A stretch of 64,000 nucleotides of DNA from Owenia fusiformis (GCA_903813345.2 CAIIXF020000001.1:13785915-13849914); one strand, 5' to 3'. Positions 11,939 to 26,490 are shown, numbered from the stretch's first letter. The notes: generated by a model not told the origin, from the sequence alone. Numbers and translations are program-made.

Positions 11939-12768
11939 GACCTAACTACAATGAACTTATTTCTGCGGCTCCATAGATGTTCATTGTACATAAAGGAGGA
12001 GGGAAATTAGCGCAACAGATTTTGGACAGCCATTTGTTTGATTTTGGCCTTTTCCTGGGGATTTAAACAGGTGCATATGTTAGGCGAATGCATTACCTCC
12101 AGGAAAATCACTTCTAGAGATGATAAAATAATTTCGACTTTGAGACAGGGTAGATGCGAACAACCCACCCACATGTTTTTTTAAAATGTTTTCCTGATTT
12201 TCAACCCCTTCCATCCCTGCTTTTTTAATTAATTTTTCTTGCATCAATATGTCGTGTTTTGACGCACAGTTAATCTTTTAAAAGGGATAAATGATTCCTT
12301 TTAGATAAAGTGGAAAACAATATTTCCCATGTTATTTTCCCATAGGGAAAAATCATTGCTTTCAGCTAAATTTGGTCACCCATAATGGGTATCTTTAAAA
12401 CCCCTCATGAAGGAATCACTTATTCCTTTGAATTGGTTAACTATGTGTCAAAACGCACCATATTGATGCAAGAAAAATTATAAAAGCAGGGATGAAAGGG
12501 GTCAAAAATTAGTAAAACATTTCAGAAAAAACATGTGGGTGGGTTGTTTGCATCGACCCTGTCTCAAAGTCGAAATTATTTTATCATCTCTAGAAGTGAT
12601 TTTCCTGGAGAAAATGAATTGGCCTAACATATGCAATTGTTTAAATCCTCAGAAAATGGCCAAAATCCAACATATGACTGGCAAAAATCTGTTGCGCTAA
12701 TTTCCCTCCTCCTTTATGTACAATGAACATCTATGGAGCCACAGAAATAAGTGCATTGTAGTTAGGTC
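11939..12768. mobile_element. Foldback element, about 830 bp
   Basis: Long imperfect inverted repeats begin GACCTAACTACAATG and carry matching landmarks such as GGAGGGAAATTAGCGCAACAG and a CAACCCACCCACATG block, converging on a centre near 12350. The left flank (11820-11935) contains a degraded AACCTGTCTCAGTGAACACC end resembling the small TA-flanked elements elsewhere in the window. There is no coding potential. Arms of about 400 bp could form a hairpin RNA if transcribed. Confidence 0.85.
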
Positions 12769-15700
12769 CTCCTTTAACGGTATCACAAAGGTATTCGCAT
12801 ACGAACAGGTATGTATTACTTCCATTTATATACTCTGGCCCATTCTAGACACAGTGGTCATTACCCAAGGTGCTATTTTCGCTGATGATATACATATGGA
12901 TGACTGAACTGAAAAATGATTTGCCTAAGTAGAGAATTCGAATGTGGACAATCGATTAATCATAATAAACACACTTCAGTAACAGCATAACCCTTTTAGT
13001 TAAAACATCTGTCATTTCTGATCATTCGCATATCCTAGACCCTTTTCGAACGTGAAAAAGCTTATGCTGCCAGTAATATTCGAATTCCGTCATGCATGGA
13101 GTGATACTTCATGGAGTATATCTATATCACATCACCCATCCGTTAAGGTTTTGAGGTGATCATACCATTCAGTTTGCTAATACATATAGCCCCGTTTGCT
13201 ATGATACCTTCAAGCAAACTCAAGGTATCAAGGGTCTGGTATTCTTACATATTCCTTCGGTTACCTGCTCTCGCTTTAGATACAAAAATTCTCCCCCAAA
13301 TTGGAAATCTAAACATTCCTGATGCATTGTGGCTAGTTTGTCAGTGCAAAAGAAACAATTTCAAACGTAGTTGAGTGTGTTTGATGGATAGCTCAAACAA
13401 CAAGAAATACTCTCAACAACAATAAATAAACACAACCTCAAATGCCGCCCATTTGTAAAATGCGATCCGTTGGTTTTGTAGAAAGATAATGGTATCTACC
13501 GTATCTATTTGGCCAAATGGTTAAAATTGTCATTTTCAGATTTCGTCTTCCAATGCGAGTGAAAACTATTTTGTCCCAGTACTTCATCTCAATCATAAGC
13601 CTGAATATAGATGTCACTTTCGTGGTCATTTATTTCGTTTTATATCTTTAGTGACCGATAATTTGGGATTTGATAAGACGATACGACAATTAATTAATCG
13701 CTAACACTGATACATGTCAAAACAATCGTTTAAAACTCTCTTCATTGATGCTTTGAATTTCTGCTGAGGCCATTCACACTTGTGGTAACCATTGATTTTT
13801 GGCAATTTGAAACAAATAGTTTTTAATGCGGGCGCGGTAATTTGATAAAACACCAGATCGTAGTACTTTATACGTATGTCAGAGAAAATTGCAACCAGTG
13901 GGTCCAGATCTAATTAACAGAATGACTTCCAGTGAAAACAAATATTTACGTCAGAAATGAAGAGTTCCTTAAACGCCAATGCTCTGCCATAACCAGATTA
14001 AAAAACTCTAAAAATCGTTTAGCATCAGAACTCGATGGTTCCCATCTGTTAAATCTGCTGTTATGAATAATCAATGACATGAATCACACTTTAATGTCTA
14101 TTCACTTACATTCTAATGTCTTATTGCAAGTGTTTAGCAGCAAATAAAGTAGGTTTTAAGTAGATCAATTCTCAATACTTGATCGAATTGTACGAATGAT
14201 CAAAACAAAATTGTTTGGCAGAACCAAAGTAAGACCAAATTTCGCCTGGATGGTTAAATTGAAAAACGTTTTGGACTCAGTGTGCCTGTATGCCTCGGTG
14301 CGATTTTTCTTATTTTAATTTGTTCGAATTGAAATTCCAAAAATGTATTGGTTGGTTCTACTTTGATATTTATGTTAGAAGCTTAACTAGGGTCTGATGA
14401 GGGAATTAGACCTAAGACCTACAATGACCCGGAAAAGACCATTAGCCCTGCTCCAAAGAATTCTCATTTTGGTATTTGGTATTTTAGTGCGATCAAATCC
14501 CTGAGTGATGTATGCTGGTTTCCATCAAGTTTAAGTAATCACCTAAATTAAACCTATAGCCACTTATGCCATTCTTATCCAACCCAAAAAATCAATGTTC
14601 GTATTTGGTTAAGCTTCAATTCCGAGACGGTTAGTTGGTAATGTATTTAGAAGAAGACCTGTTCAATCTAACTATCTGTAGTGCCCTGTAACCCTATGCC
14701 ATCAATTTCTCGAGACTTTTAGGCACTCAGAATGACACGAAACTCATAGATCAGCTTTGAACAGTGAATTTGTTAGTGTCGTTTGTTTGATAGCACAGTC
14801 GATTTTACTAATTATTAGGGCATCTAAATCCTACCCTGCGTGCAGATCCTATATAAACTAGACGAAGCTCTATTTTAGAAGCGAAGTCAAACGAATCTAA
14901 AGGGTATCTTAAATCCAAGAACCAAAAAGGCGACCAGTCCATTTAACTGATACAAATATAAAGAGAACAATATCTAATAAAACGTGAAGACTTGTATTTA
15001 GATCTATGTTTTCGCACTTCCTTGACTATTACAGATGGCCACGTCGTAATTTCCAACGACCATCCCATTTCTTCCTTCGAGCTATGAAAAACAGAGGACA
15101 AGGGATCTGATTTATCAAGAATACTCAACAGTCAGTCTCTCTTGCTTTGTAAAGACAATTGTATAATTTGCTCTTTTGAGCCCTATTGTATGTTCAGTGT
15201 AGTTTCTGTTTAGAAAGTGAGCATTCAGTTTCTGATCCAGAGAAATAATTCTGAATCCCTAAAGCCCAATTTAGGAAAGAGCACCGAGTCATAAGCAATC
15301 GACTAATAGTACATTGGTGTATTATTCTATGCATTGTTGTACTTGGATGGTCAACTCATCATTGATGGAGTCGTAACTTACAAGTAGATTGTCTTCGTAA
15401 TTGTATTTTGTGAAGCTGATAATATCAGATATATAGCAAAAGGGGGGCAATTCTCCCTGGAAAGTGCGTTATTCCCATTTCCTTGGATTTCAAGATTCAA
15501 GATTTTAAATGTGTTTCAAGCCAAAACAATTAACTTCCTCACAAAATCAATTACAAGACATAAATGTAAAATGCAATTGTTAAAAATGATTTAAAGCTAG
15601 CTAGCTATATTTTGATTTTGAAGACGAAGCACGTACCAAAACCAGTACCATTTGTACCGTTCACAACTTGCGTTTAAAATGTGTTTTGGGATCCTAACAA

Positions 15701-16573
15701 AGACAACTTGAACTTACACAATTCCACTCTTGTCTATTTGAATAGAATCAATAAACTTAAGACTATGAGTTCTAGTCACAGTTTCTCCTTTTGTACATTA
15801 TTGGTATTTATTTTACGAAACAGATGTGGAGGATCGGGTAAAAACGATAAAAAAACTATGCCAGGCGTGAACAAGCTCTGTTAAGGATGTTAGAATGCAT
15901 CTATATCCTTTTATATTTAAGCCTGTGTAAAGACGTTGATGGGGTGTGATGAAAAAAGTATTGGTGACAATGGACTACAAAACAGCCGAAGAGAGGCGAA
16001 ACTGGACTAGATATAGATTGGGTTCCTTAATACTCATCTTAGTACCACATCCTCTACATAAGTTACATCAATGTTCAAAGGTCACACCGTCTATCAGCAA
16101 AGGGAAAAATACGATTATTAGTGTCGTTGATGTCAGCAAGAAAAGGCTTAAGTGTATTAACCAGTGTTCATAAATAAGAATGCTATTTGTTGATGAAAGA
16201 ATCTGACCATTTAGATGGATTACCACCATAATGTGAAGAGCTCTATAGCAAATCCATATCAATCCTCACTAGTATATTTTTAATCTTGGAGTTTTAATTT
16301 TCTCAGACAAAATATCTAGCCTCTGTGACCCGCTTGACAAGATATCCCTATACCAGAATAAATATAATAATGTATCTTGCAAAAAGGTCTGCATGAATAT
16401 TGTTATTTGATGGATTGCTAGTTGAAGGAATAAACAAACAAGTCATCGTGTATGTTGATGATAGGCTAAGTTACGTAATACCGCAGCTTGTCAGAAACCA
16501 GATTCAAAATCTTTAATGCGCATATTTGTAGCAACGCACTCCAAACCAGATAGAATCATGTTTTAATGAGACA
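12769..16573. other. No gene recognised
   Basis: Only short open frames without recognisable domains. Nothing spliceable into a known family was seen, and no strong tandem or inverted repeat. Confidence 0.45.
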
Positions 16574-16578
16574 TTGAT

Positions 16579-17870
16579 CACGGTGTATAACCCAAACGCT
16601 CCTACATGCACGACGGAGCGTTTCATTTACGCGGAAACGCTCCGGAGCGAAATAAAATGGCGGCTAATGAAGATTCCACTATGACCGTAAGTATTGTTCC
16701 TCTCGTTTCTCTTACATATCATATGTTATGGTGAAATATTATGTACCATTCGATGAACAATACAATGAGCAAAGATCTGATTTATTCAACTTCTGGTGGT
16801 AAACTGTTATTTGCTTGATCAAAGCTCCGTAGTGTAGATCGAACGAATCTGAAGATGAAGATTTGGCCACAAATTACAAATTAAACTAGTATTTCTATGA
16901 AAACGTTAATCTTTCTGTTAAAGTAGTAGATCACAAACTCGTATATTCTCATTTCCTAAAATTCCAGTCCAAATCCATTACTTGTTCTCGAAAAATCGCT
17001 TGTTTTCCTCGAAACGCTCCATCGATTTAGAACACAATTTTAGAAACGCTCTTACCATTTTGTTTTGATATAATTTTCAGATTATTAGAGAAGCGTTTCG
17101 AATCGAATCTATCTCTCAAAAACGTGTTGTACTTGTTAGGCAAATTGAATTATCTGAACCTGGTGGTGCTAAACGTGCAACTAGCTGATTTAAGCCTACA
17201 TTAGATGATGTCATGCCTACATATGTGCTAAATCATAAAACTATAGAAAAAAACTAAAATTTATATATGAATTAATCTTTCTTCTATTGATGCCAAGGGG
17301 TATAATAGATCTTTTCTTTCTCTTCCTGAAAAGAAAAGGCAGGCTATATATTTCCTAAACTGATCTAGACTACCGGAGCGTTTCCAGTTCACTGTGTTAA
17401 CCAGATCGGAGCGTTTCTTGAATATGAGAATGTCATCATTTTTAAGACTGGATTTTCGGTCATCAAATCACTATACCGATAATGTATGGTGCGTTGAATC
17501 ATTGGAATTTGACTAAAATATACGTTGGTGCTCTAATCTTAGCTCAACTAATCACATGAATCGACAAAAGGGGTTTTGACCGGTAGAATGACAAATACGT
17601 TTTTGAATTTTGATAACTATACTGCTTCGTACAGCTCTTCCTAATTGCTTTAAACGTCAACAGCCAGCCAAGTACAACATGAATATCACACCCATCGAAT
17701 GGTATACTCGAAATATGTAACTCATACCTCTTATTCCCATTATTGGGGAAATCGTCAGACGACTCATCATTCCCGCCAGTCAGTTTTCCTACTCCGGAGC
17801 GTTTCTTTGTTTAATTTCAGTAATGAAACGCTCCGTCGTGCATGTAGGAGCGTTTGGGTTATACACCGTG
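16579..17870. mobile_element. 1,292-bp DNA transposon, CACGGTG termini, 49-bp perfect TIRs, TTGAT duplication
   Basis: The terminal inverted repeats (16579-16627 and 17822-17870) are identical over 49 bp and begin CACGGTGTATAACCC. They are flanked by TTGAT on both sides (16574-16578 and 17871-17875). A 5-bp duplication with a CAC-initial terminus fits the Transib/RAG-like group better than CACTA-type elements (2-4 bp) or hAT (8 bp); this class call is inference. The interior holds about nine copies of GAAACGCTCC or its complement, including 16634-16643, 17011-17020, 17375-17384, 17408-17417 and 17796-17805, plausible transposase-binding subterminal repeats. No transposase frame exists, so it is non-autonomous. 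Perfect TIRs suggest recent activity. Confidence 0.88.
16657..16688 (+). promoter_or_regulatory. ATG in YY1-like context followed by a splice donor, inside the transposon
   Basis: Just inside the left terminal repeat, AAAATGGCGGCTAATG reads as a start codon in a good context overlapping a YY1-type AANATGGCGGC motif. Eleven codons later ATGACC is followed by GTAAGT, a strong donor. A TTTCAG acceptor occurs at the right end, next to the other terminal repeat. This could be a relic first exon of the lost transposase gene or a captured promoter; neither is proven. Confidence 0.4.
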
Positions 17871-17875
17871 TTGAT

Positions 17876-20800
17876 ATGCATTGAATACGCAATGAACAAT
17901 ACTAAATAATTGCGCCGATCGAGAGCCCATTGGTTTGTGTCATTTTTCATATCTGCAACTTACCTCGAACTGTGCAAAAGAACAAAACCAAACGAAAAAT
18001 GTACACCAGGAAATACAACTAATCATGATCTGGTACAATCGCATGTTTTGGGATTGACTAAGATCCTCGGGGACTTCCTCTTGCAAATTATGATCTGGTT
18101 AGCCACTGAGCTACAGAACCAACCATTGATTATTTTCGTATAATTATGGATTTCCCGTACTATCGGAAATCTTGACAGTAATTTTTATAGACATTATTTT
18201 CATTTCACATAACTACTCTTCCCCTTGTTACACCTCTCAATGTAATCATTAATACGCCTGAATTAAATGCTTCCAAACCCCAAGAGTCATTCAGCAAATA
18301 CAATTGCTGTAATTGAATAAATCTCAATAAGCGAACGTTGTGAGAGACAATGGTAGGGGAAGAAGTAACCTTTCCACCTAACAAGAAAACAATAAAAACA
18401 CCATCCATATGTATATATTATGAGAAGATAAAGTAGTCACATTTAATCCCCTTATATTTACGACTCTTGTTATTTTAAATGATGTACATTCCCAGGGGAG
18501 AGGTGAATGGATGCACTAAGTGGTGATATGAAGCAATTTGCTATTTGGTAATAGAGCTACTCTGGTTTATGGTGCTCTCAATTTAGACATTACTAGAATT
18601 GGATAACTCACTTACAGATTTGATTAACTAGATAAAACATCGTTGCTTTATTAAACTTATATTTTAGAACGTAAATTCGATGTTTCCATTAGGATAATCA
18701 AAGGCAACTCCATTGCCAAGGTCTGTATAGATATCAAGAGGGACGTAAGGCAAAACTGGCCATCAAGATTCATTGAATTATGTTAAATGCTCATTTTCAC
18801 CAATCAAACGAACATCGATAATGAAATCATGTGTTCATATGTGGATTAGCGCGCTTGTAATTTAGAAATAAAGAACGGAGAGTAGGTATTAAATCGACGA
18901 ATAAATACCGCAGTGCTGGGCACAAACGTTTTCTGTCGCTTTTGTGTCTGGCCCTAAGGTATTTATTACTCGATATAATACCTGATCCGAGGTCTATATT
19001 ACGACTTAAACATGAACAAAAGATCAGGTATTGTATCGACGAATAAATACCTGGTGAAATATTGACTTTGTTCACAGTTTATAGAAGGTTTGAATACACC
19101 TTGGAATAGTCATTTTCGAATAGTGACTACTGCTTTAATATTTGATTATCCAAAGTTTCCTTATAAATATGAATTTACAAGTCTGATTTTACATGGTGAC
19201 CTTATTCGACCTTGTCATGACAGTTGGGGCAAGGTAAGATCCAATATTTTTCTACATCGGCACAACTTGAACAGGAATCTTATTCTGATAAATTGAGAAT
19301 GATGGAACAACATAGACGCTTACACCTGCTCTTAACTTCTTTCTTTTTATAATTGTCGACATTATTGTAAGCGAAACAGATGCAATTTAAGTGAAAATAA
19401 ACAAGCAAATGCGAAGTGCCAGGCAAGGTGTACGTGTATCAGTACAGTAATGTAAGAAGTGAGAAGGTAGCATTAACTAAGAAGGATAAATGTTCTACCT
19501 ATATATTGACATTTACCTAAATATTTCTATGTAAAACATATGTAAAGATCAGGTAAGTAAGAAAAGTGCATAAGACTAGGTCCCAGACTTGGATGATATC
19601 TGCTTTAGAGAAAGGGGTCAAATACACCGATGCCCATTACATAGCCTAGTTCCCCAATACAGTTATTACTCTCTTTTAACTCAGTATGAATGGAACTGCA
19701 AATGGTCTTGGATATCTTGCTAGTTGATTATGGATGGTGGGGAAGGGGTGTCATGTTAGATACTGTCTCCTTACGTTAGATCAGTATTTCGGTTGCCAGT
19801 TCCTGGGGATTTGTTTCTTTATGGCCTGTGCGTGCTCTTAGTCATTCTTTTTGTTTTAATATTATTTTGGTCTTTGCCTTCACGATAATGTACTTTCTTC
19901 TGCTGGAATAGCACATGATCTCGATGGGGAGGATAATGGAGAAGGTTAATTGAATACAGGGTTTAATCTTTTGAATTTGGCCCATTCAAGCCAGACATTG
20001 GTTCAATTTGCATCGAATATTGTGTTTCGGAGAAAAACAAATGAGATCCTCTTCTAAACCTAACCGCAAAACCAAGAGACAATGTAAGAACTCTGATACA
20101 TTGATTGATGAAGAGACACTCGTGTAAGTAAGTCGATATTACATCATCATGAAATGAATAACGTTCGAAGAAACAATTGGTCAGAAGTCTCTCAAACCTG
20201 ACTGAAACTGCCAAAATACTGACACTCTATTTCATGCATTTTAGAAAGGCAATAACAATGAATATGTAGATGAGTAGATATCATTGAGTCATCAAGTAAA
20301 TACTAAGTTGTTTATCAGATGTACTGTATTTTAGTAAAAGTTAGGATTTGTAGACACTTTTATCTCTTTATAAATAGAACATGCGAGAGCCAGGTCTCTA
20401 ACTTCAGTCAAAATATTATTCTAGATAATGCAATTCTTCACAATTCTGTTGCATCGGAAGACATTGATTGCCAAATGATTTCCAGTTAAGGGTGTGGTAC
20501 CAAAATAAAAACGAAAAAACGAAGATTTTCTGTAGTGGCCTCAACTTTAGCCAACTAAAATTACATACTGATCAGGAACGAAAAAACAACAAATTACAAT
20601 TAACAACCAAAATACATGTATATCACTTGATTATGCTCCATATATGGAATTCAAATCAAACCATAATTACCAAAATGGTCATCCTATTTTTGAATATGGA
20701 GAATCGAAGTTACCCCATTTAATCTTTTTCCACAGTGTTTTTAAAAATATTTTGTTGTCAGTTGATGGAATGATATTAAAGATTCAGGTCATAAAGGAAT

Positions 20801-23800
20801 AACATAGTAGCACTGATAAGATGAATGCAACAAGGAAAAGTGGTATATCCATTCTAGGGGGTTGATAACCGGAGGAATTCAACGAATTAAATCTTTATTT
20901 TCACATACTCTTTTGCTTGGCATTGGGGCAAAATACGCAGTGCGGTTTGGGAGGGAGCTAGCTTAGATTCTTCATATTCAGAAGAAAATCATCATTACCC
21001 CAGCTGAGTAAAAATAGGATTCATCTAACCCTTGGTTCTTCATCTCAGTTATTTTGATTTTGGATGGTATCAGTTTTATTGCCGACTGGCGATTACAACC
21101 AAGATATGCAGTAAGCTTAAACTCTTAGCAAGAATTTTATAGCCTGACTATAAAACATTATATCTTTCATCACTTGCTATTCTTACTCAAAATTATCAAA
21201 ACACCGATATGATGCAGTTCGAGATATTCAGGAAATCCTTCCAATTACTATAAACTCATATATAAGAAGCTTTTATTTCGCCTCAGTGTGTGGCGATTCT
21301 CTCCTCCGAGAGTTGCTATTTCCTGATAATTAGAGTTGGGGATTTAACCTGTCACTATGATATCGTCATGAAAATAATGAAGTTCCTTTATTAAAATCAA
21401 GAGAAAGCAATATTCTATTAATTTTATCAATCAAACCTACAAGGTTTGATCAGTTGATCGTCGTAATAATACAAGCCGGCAGCTTTTTTGATAATAAACG
21501 ATTTAAGATCGGGACCCAATGAATCGTTGGTGTTTTATTGCATGGTGCTCTTGTTTGCAGTTTAAAACGAGGGCTTTGAAACTTGCATACAAGGATCGAA
21601 TTCGAAGTTAAGTCTTGTTGCATGATCCTATACTGCAAGAGGAACTTTGCTTATAAAACCTATAGCTCCTTATCTATTTGGACACATTTCTTGGTCATAT
21701 ATCATTGATGCCTTGCGTAGTTTGAAATTGGCATTCAATCTACAATATGTACACCCAAAATAGATTCTGTGTTAAAACTACATACGAATTGATCGATAAT
21801 ACATTTACTTTCATAAGTAGGACTTAATTTCACTTGTTGCGAATTTTATTTAAACAAAAACATAAGTTTCGCGCAATCTCTTTATGATGAAGTAATATAT
21901 CATCACGATGTTACATTGATTTGATGTAGTTCAAGTGATTGATAGCTTGTTAAAGTGCATTGGTAAATTACACTTGACGTCACCAGCAATTTATAAAAGC
22001 AAAAAACCAATTGTTTGCAAATGAGGTTTCTAATGAAACTAAGATAATTAATGTTATAGTACATCAATCAGAGAGTGACGTGGATCTCTTGGGAAGAGTG
22101 GTAGCCCTCAAAAGTGTTGGATAAAGGAGAAGTCTGGTAAATCAGAATGACTTGACCCGCTTTCAAAAGTCCCCTACAAGATATGGTAATACTAAACAGA
22201 TTCAAGATCAATGATACATGAAATTTGAAATACATATTTCTCAGTCAATTACACAACTAAATATATATGGCGCATGGGCTTTCATGAGATCAAGACTACT
22301 CAAAGTCCATGCATTGTCTATTTCCATAGTAACATGGTAACTAAAGGAAAATATTCAAGATACAAATTTGCAGCTTTCAGAATTACGATCTTGCAAACAA
22401 TCGTTTAATGGAAATGGTTGCATAGCGCATACGACATGGAAAGTAATTTGCATGATTTGGGCAATGATAAGACAAGAATGAATCTACTTTATGATAAAAA
22501 TCACAAAACCCTTTTACAATGTAGAGAAGAATAAAACATAGACTGCAATTTACATCTGTTTACTGACATGTTTTCGTTCTTATTTTCGTCTTCCACCTGT
22601 GGAGCAATACAACAACTCAGTATTATATCATTCCATGGTGTAAAGTAAGCGCTTTAGACAACGCCTGCCTGCTGTGTAAATTCAGATAATCTTATTTATT
22701 GAAACTCTGAAAGAGTAATTTGGCTTTTGGTATTTGGCTTTCCAATAATTTATCTGAAGCCATGGCCTATATGGTATTTAAAAATTGTTGTACTTTTAAG
22801 TTCTAGAAAATATCTATGTTATTTAACTAAGAATGGTATTATTTCTTACCTTTTATTGCAAGTAGAAAAATTCCTAGGACCAACTGTCCTTTCCAAGACA
22901 CCAGTGTCCGAAATCGTATTTCCATTATTGAGTGAGATGCTGGACGTCTAATGCGAATGTCTTAACGCAGTTTACATTCCGTACAGTTGGTATATGTTCA
23001 AATCCGTTGTCCTTATTTACATCATTTCATGCAGTGTTGATCTAATCAAGGACGGTAAACATAATGGTCACATCATCTGAAAGAAAGCAAAATAATAGTC
23101 CAGGTAAAATAATAATGCTAGGATATAGTATTCTCCTTCGCATCCCGATTGGTCACGATATATTACAACTGCATTCTTGTTTGACTTTCATAATATATAT
23201 TGAACTGTATTAGTTGGTCCCTAAATCAGGACTAAGCTAGTTGTTGTCACAGCGTGAGAGTTTTGTATCATACCAAAATGCTGACCCTTTCATGATTATG
23301 ATATTCTTGGCTAACGTATCCACAATACTGTAATTCTTTTGGGAATTTTTAACCTAAATATCCAAAGTTACCCATTCGCCAACCCCACGGAGTTAACAGC
23401 TGTTATCGCCCACACTAAAGGTCACATACACTCGGAGAATGTTGATGGAGTTGATGGTGATAACAAAGCCAACAATGATGGAGTCGATGAATGATGACTC
23501 AATTGACTGATATGCACTTTAGAAACCAGTCTCGCAGGAGTAATTAACAGATTAACTGATCAGATGTGAGACCTACCAAGTGTGGTTGAGTTAAATAAAA
23601 ATGATGTATCAATAAGTTCATATTTCAGTGTACCCATACTGTTGAACCAGTGTATTCCTTCAGTCATATGTAATACCTTGAAGGATCAAAATGGTGCACC
23701 TCACATACAGTGATTCCTAAGATGCTGAGACAGACAGACCAAAGATAAGTGTCCGCTTAAAATAACATTGGCGTAAGATTAATGACTTCAAAGAGGTGCA

Positions 23801-25927
23801 ACATTATCATGCACGGTATCATTATCGTATTATTCTAGTCTGTTCCTCTGCCCAATCTGCTACAAATACAAATGGGAACGTCTCGGATCAAGGCAACAGA
23901 CCTACCCCTATTGAATCTGTAACATTATCCGCCATGTTTATTTGGGCATTAAGATTATATGGTTACGTTATCATGGTCAGCGTGTTATTCTAATCTTCAT
24001 CTCTCACCTTTTAAATTGATATAGTAACACTCGCTTAGATCAACCCTTGGTCTCTGTTACTGAGAGGTGGGGTGTAATTTTCTATCTGTTTCGTTAGTTT
24101 TAAATGATATTATTTGGCAAAATCGTAGAATAAAATAAAAGGTCAGCTAAAACATCTCTAGGTGAGTTTAGGTGAGCCAGAATCAGACAAAACAATTCGC
24201 GTCATCTACTCAGTCCTTTACAGACCCCCAGACGTCTTGATTTCAAGCAACGAACAGTTGCAATGTTGAAATATAAACAATCTGCATTTGAGATGAATGT
24301 AAGACCAGTTGTTGTGTAACGAAAATATCTCTGTATTAGAGTCGAGGAATTCCCCAATTGGACAATCGGTACAATCATTGGAATGATCTACCTTATCCTC
24401 GGTTGTAACAGCAATGTGGTAAGCTACCTTAGCCTGTTCTGGGTCACGGCAACTGTTTTGTTTCTTCAAAAACGGTCTCACATGAAGTCCTGTTGCCCTT
24501 AGGAAAGAAATACGAGACTTAGTGATGTAAGACTTCGGAGATACAAATGATCAAATGGCTGAAGATTTAAACAAGAAGTCACTTCATCCGATTGATGCAT
24601 TCGATGCTTATCTCCGACCTCTATCTAAACATCCACGCGACTGCCTTGGGATACTGAGCTATCAAAGCTATATTATCCAATAACAGATGAGAGTGGGATA
24701 TTGCCCATATTGATACAATATTGAACTAGATAACTGGATAAAAACATAACTGTTTGATTTAAGAAAAATATCGAACTCTTATCGATAAGGGGGAAATACA
24801 AATATAATCATAATGTACTCTACGGAATAATAGTGCCTTTTGAAAATTGTTTAGCAAGAGAAGTAGTCACTTAATATTTATTTTCTGACTTAATTTAAGA
24901 TACCTAAATCTAGTAATTTGCTAAATTGTCCAAAGCCCATTCTGATTTATCAGAGTCCCTCTTTACCTAACGTTTTTGAGAACTATTCCAAAAGGATAGT
25001 AAAGGCTGTGGATCCCACAATGTCCAAAGCCTATTTACAACTATGGGTACGTCATTGTATGTTATGATTTGTATGTATTCGCGTTACATCGAAGAGACTT
25101 TCCAAAAAACCCTTGGAGGAATAGAAATCAGAATCTAGAGATTAGATCTGTCAATAAAAAGTCTAATATCAAGGAATCGGTTTCTAAACAATATCACCGT
25201 GACCTCTGAAACAAACGTTTATTATGAAATAGTGCTCAATTTGACATCGTCCCAAAAATTTGGAACTTGTACTAAAGAATAAAGATCCATAAAACGTCTT
25301 CAATATGAGAAAATGAGAACAAAATTGTTGATACACTTTATACCATCACAAGGTTAAGCATTTGGCAGTTATATTTCGTTCATTCAAAAACAACTGACAT
25401 TGAAACTAAGAATCGTATTTACCGAGTGATGGAACATATACAAGATGAAAGTGGCAAACTTGTTAACGCAAAGAACATGCGAATATACAAAACCTCTCTC
25501 AACTTTCAAAGAAATGTGATGGGCAGTGGTTCTGTAGCCGCCTTCTCGACTTTCAACATTCTCTTGCGAACATGCTTTAACACAAATCTGATCTCTAATT
25601 TTGACATGTTTCTCAAAGTCACGGTGGTTCTATTTACGATAGATCAAGATCAATAAATGCATAACTAAAAATGGAAATGAACCACACGTTTTTGGCATCG
25701 ATTTATGGGTGAACATTTTCCAGAGCACAACGACAAACCCGCGTGATCGCTGTCTGGCTCATTTTGCAGAACTGTTGACAGTTGTCCAATGTCCAGACTA
25801 AAATCATTTTGAGTGTTTAAACCGTCACTTAATCGAAGTTGAATGAAAAATGGGTCAGTGTAAGGAAAATTAAGCATGGTATTTTTTGTGTAAACATCAT
25901 ATTGGTAATATATTAACGCAAATAAGA
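17876..25927. other. Long interval with no gene recognised
   Basis: About 8 kb of AT-rich sequence. Between 18880 and 19055 a motif CGACGAATAAATACC occurs twice, and its inverted form GGTATTTATTACTCG once, suggesting a small degraded repeat. Open frames are under 90 codons and match nothing I recognise. A short HTH-like string near 20490 is discussed among rejected items. Confidence 0.45.
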
Positions 25928-26490
25928 GATGAATTAACAATGATATTTACAAGAAATAGATGAATTAACAATGATACTGTATTTACAAGAAAGAGTTGAA
26001 TTAACAATGATATTTTCAAGAGTTGAATTAACAATGATATTTACAAGAAAGAGTTGAATTAACAATGATATTTACAAGAAAGAGTTGAATCAAAAAAGTA
26101 TATTTGAAAATAAGTGATGAACTAACATCGATATTTACGCAAAAAGAGTTAAATTAGTAAAGATATTCGTGAAAACAAGTGATGAAATAACATTGGTATT
26201 GATGTAAACAAGAGATGAATTAATAAAGTTATGTACAAGTTATGACTTACAATTGTTTGAAAATAAGTGATGAATTAACATTGGTATTCACGCAAAATAA
26301 GAAATAAATTAATAAAGGTATTTCACAATTACTAACATTGTGTTTTTGAAAAAAAGTAATTAACAATAGCATTTTCCAGTAAAAAGTCAATTACCATTGG
26401 CTTTTAACAAATAAGAGTCAAATAACACAGTTCAGTTTTACGATCATTTAATGAGTTAAACTAACGATGATATTTACGAAAATAAGGTAT
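25928..26490. repeat. Degenerate tandem repeat, GAATTAACAATGATATTTAC unit
   Basis: A unit of roughly 30-60 bp built on GAATTAACAATGATATTTAC plus AAGAAAGAGTT is repeated many times with increasing divergence from left to right. No coding potential. Confidence 0.85.

Noticed and set aside
20468-20722. Homeodomain-like string VWYQNKNEKTK in an 84-codon frame
   Set aside because: It resembles recognition helix 3 only over about ten residues, with no helix 1 or 2 upstream and no splice-compatible neighbour. Likely chance.
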